Part shown: one piece after another, positions 43,583 to 45,266 of the stretch
Position numbering within the stretch: the stretch's first letter is position 1
Layout of the letters: the number at the start of each line of letters is the position of its first letter
Assembly: GCA_005473895.2 (NCBI GenBank)
Contig: SRJI02000040.1
Span: forward strand, 1-45,266
From: Carideicomes alvinocaridis
GTDB lineage: Bacteria > Pseudomonadota > Alphaproteobacteria > Rhodobacterales > Rhodobacteraceae
Direction: 5' to 3'
Length of the DNA: 45,266 nt
Notes under the pieces: model-generated
Seen by the model: only the letters and a program-made list of their open reading frames with translations
The model's database searches: none
Told to the model about the DNA's origin: nothing
Made by a program: the position numbers and the translations under genes

Positions 43583-44281
43583 ATGGTTCTGACGAGATTT
43601 CTGGCCCTTTCGGCACTGGTCTGCTCCATCGCGGGGCCGGCGCTGGCCGACCGGCACCCGGTCGTCGTGGAACTCTACACCTCGCAGGGCTGCTCGTCCT
43701 GTCCGCCGGCCGACCGCCTGTTCGAGAAGCTGACAGAGCGTGACGACGTGATCCCGCTGGCCCTGCACGTGGATTACTGGGATTACATCGGCTGGAAGGA
43801 CGAGTTCGGCTCGCCCGCCTATTCGGCGCGGCAGAAGGCCTATGCCCTGACCCATGGCCGGCGCACCGTCTACACGCCGCAGATGATCATCGGCGGCGAG
43901 GACCACATCATCGGCACCCACCCGATGGACCTGGCCGACCTGATCCAGCTGCATTCCGAACAGGCGGCGCCGGTCGCCATCGAGATGGAGCGACAGGAGG
44001 ACCGGCTGCGGATCCGACTGACGTCTAAGCAGGCGATGGGCGATTGCGTGGTGCAGCTCGTGCGCTACCTGCCCAGCCGCACCGTCTCCATCAAGCGGGG
44101 CGAGAATGCGGGCAAGACCATCCGCTACAACAACATCGTCACCGAGTGGCGCATCCTGGGCGGCTGGGACGGGGAAAGCCCGCTGCGGCTCGACGCGACC
44201 GTCGCGGGGGATCAGCCGGTGGTGGCGATCGTGCAGAAGGCGGGGCAGGGGCCCATCGTCGCCGCCGATCGCCTGCGCTGA
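43583..44281 (+). CDS. DUF1223 periplasmic thioredoxin-like protein
   Basis: A 232-residue exported protein: signal peptide residues 1-22 (FLALSALVCSIAGPALA), then the DUF1223 core VVVELYTSQGCSSCPPADRLFEKL with Cys37 and Cys40 in a CSSC motif like thioredoxin-fold oxidoreductases. Further family stretches are LHVDYWDYIGWKDEFG and YTPQMIIGGEDHIIG. Function is unproven; a periplasmic thiol-disulfide role is plausible. The open frame continues far upstream antisense to acnA, but only this part carries recognisable protein. A twin-hairpin element follows the stop. Confidence 0.88.
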   Translation: MVLTRFLALSALVCSIAGPALADRHPVVVELYTSQGCSSCPPADRLFEKLTERDDVIPLALHVDYWDYIGWKDEFGSPAYSARQKAYALTHGRRTVYTPQMIIGGEDHIIGTHPMDLADLIQLHSEQAAPVAIEMERQEDRLRIRLTSKQAMGDCVVQLVRYLPSRTVSIKRGENAGKTIRYNNIVTEWRILGGWDGESPLRLDATVAGDQPVVAIVQKAGQGPIVAADRLR

Positions 44282-44294
44282 GCGGGGCGCCGAA

Positions 44295-44343
44295 AAATCT
44301 TTTGAAACAAAAGATTTGCAAGACTTTTGTTGAAAAAAGTCTT
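44295..44343. repeat. Twin-hairpin element, copy 3
   Basis: AAATCTTTTG/CAAAAGATTT with loop AAA (44295-44317) and AAGACTTTT/AAAAGTCTT with loop GTTGAA (44320-44343), separated by GC. It sits between the convergent DUF1223 and acyltransferase genes, and its last base is the final base of the acyltransferase stop codon. Confidence 0.7.
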
Positions 44344-45266
44344 TAGCCGTCGGCGGCCGTCCCGGCATGTTCCGCGCGGCGCTTCTGGCGCTCGGGTTTC
44401 CAGCGCCGGTGGATCCAGAACCACTGCCCGGGGTCTTCGCTGATCCGTGCCTCCAGCCGGCGCGTCATCTCGCGCGTCATCTCGACCGGGTCGCCATGGG
44501 GAATCGGCGCCTCGAAGACCGCGCGGAAGCTCACCCCGTCGGCTTGCCGGATGCCGAAGAAGGGGATCATCACCGCCCCCGTCTTCACCGCGATCTCGGC
44601 CGCCGAGGTCAGGGTCGGCGCCGGCCGGCCGAGGAAATCGATCGGCTCGCCCGCGCTGTCGTAGATGTCGAACAGCAGCACCCCCATCCCGCCCTGCCGG
44701 ATATGGCGCAGCAGCCCCGTCGTCCCGCGTCGCCCCTGTTCGAAGACCGGCTCGGACAGGGCATGCATGTTATGGGCGTAATGGGCGTTGAAATAGGGGT
44801 TCGACATCGGCCGGTAGAGCCCGCCGATCCGGAAGCCGCGGGCCACCAGCGCGGCGCGCGGGGCCTCGAAATTCCCGTAATGGCCGGTGACGAAGAGCAC
44901 CGGGCGCCCCTCGGCCCGGGCGGCCTCGGCCTCGGCCACGCCGGGGCCCTCGGGGTCCACATGCGCCATGCGGGCCAGCAGGCCGGACGGGTCGTAATTC
45001 TCGATCATCGTCCGGCCCGCATTGTCCGCCACGCGATCGGCGATCCGGTTGCGCTCGTCCTCGGGCATGTCGGGCCAGACATGGGCGAGATTGGCCCGCG
45101 CCCGCGCCCGGTAGCCGGCCAGCGGGGCCACCACCCGGCGCAGCAGCCATCCCATGAAGCCCAGCCGCCAGCGCAGGGGCAGCGCCAGGGCCATCGCGAT
45201 CAGCCCGCGCAGGGCGCGGTCGGTCAGCCAGTCGGCGCGGCTGCCGCGCGGGCGGGTCTCGGGGGC
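44343..45266 (-). CDS. LpxL/HtrB-like lysophospholipid or lipid A acyltransferase, 5'-truncated
   Basis: Inner-membrane-associated acyltransferase of the LPLAT family. The frame is open to the window edge: an ATG at 45194 exists, but family-like sequence (RADWLTDRALRGLIAMALALP) continues upstream of it, so the true start is outside the window. It has the catalytic H-x4-E motif in VTGHYGNFEAP, the substrate-region GGLYRPMSNPYFNAHYAH, and the C-terminal DPGQWFWIHRRWKP typical of the family. Late acylation of lipid A is the usual role; other lipid substrates are possible. Confidence 0.88.
   Translation of the reverse strand, partial: APETRPRGSRADWLTDRALRGLIAMALALPLRWRLGFMGWLLRRVVAPLAGYRARARANLAHVWPDMPEDERNRIADRVADNAGRTMIENYDPSGLLARMAHVDPEGPGVAEAEAARAEGRPVLFVTGHYGNFEAPRAALVARGFRIGGLYRPMSNPYFNAHYAHNMHALSEPVFEQGRRGTTGLLRHIRQGGMGVLLFDIYDSAGEPIDFLGRPAPTLTSAAEIAVKTGAVMIPFFGIRQADGVSFRAVFEAPIPHGDPVEMTREMTRRLEARISEDPGQWFWIHRRWKPERQKRRAEHAGTAADG

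Overview
The window is GC-rich and looks like core chromosome of an alphaproteobacterium of the Rhodobacteraceae (Rhodobacter/Roseobacter group). Pointers are the dusB(nifR3)-ntrB-ntrC-ntrY-ntrX order, an NtrC without the sigma-54 contact loop (as in Rhodobacter capsulatus), a fused ispDF gene, the DUF2849-sir-cysH-DUF934-fpr sulfur operon with a divergent Lrp-type regulator, and many GTG starts. I saw no rRNA, tRNA, CRISPR, insertion sequence, integrase or prophage gene. All assignments are by eye from protein motifs; no database search was possible.

Layout. 1-2510: the 3' end of a comEC-like gene, serS and a secreted trypsin-like protease. 2650-6910: a secretion operon, yajC-secD-secF, followed by an overlapping TSUP permease and a Mth938-like protein. 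6930-12430: tpiA, a 2-oxoglutarate/Fe(II) dioxygenase, then a minus-strand block: a SatD-like protein, DUF3307 membrane protein, IscA-type Fe-S carrier, TfoX-like protein and CDF metal transporter, with a SUF-associated DUF59 gene upstream. 12500-17780: gluQ, a methyltransferase and trmFO, divergent from rnr. 17858-20890: oxyR, a facing peroxiredoxin gene and lipA. 20947-25890: FAD monooxygenase, a 59-residue membrane protein, hpt, a COQ10/RatA START protein, cinA, pgpA and ispDF. 26077-33303: dusB-ntrBC-ntrYX. 33361-36342: methyltransferase, infC (apparently with an AUA start), an acidic membrane-anchored protein and ferredoxin-NADP reductase. 36416-40216: assimilatory sulfate/sulfite reduction genes and their likely Lrp/AsnC regulator. 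40559-45266: aconitase, a DUF1223 periplasmic thioredoxin-like protein and a 5'-truncated LpxL-like acyltransferase.

Shared themes. Fe-S metabolism recurs: IscA, DUF59, lipA, sulfite reductase, APS reductase, aconitase, Fpr. The DUF59 and sulfite-reductase promoters share a nearly identical 19-20 bp element laid over the -10, which suggests one regulator. Several promoters (trmFO, the neighbouring methyltransferase, rnr, the dioxygenase) put a good -10 only 6-8 nt before the start codon with no Shine-Dalgarno, so leaderless mRNAs are likely.

Least-explained parts. (1) The SatD-like/DUF3307 pair: the first protein looks like a diverged class III nucleotide-cyclase fold joined to a helix-turn-helix, the second is a membrane protein with buried His/Asp/Gln residues, and the promoter carries three inverted repeats. 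(2) A 48-49 bp twin-hairpin element present three times (20887, 22238, 44295) with conserved architecture but different stem sequences.
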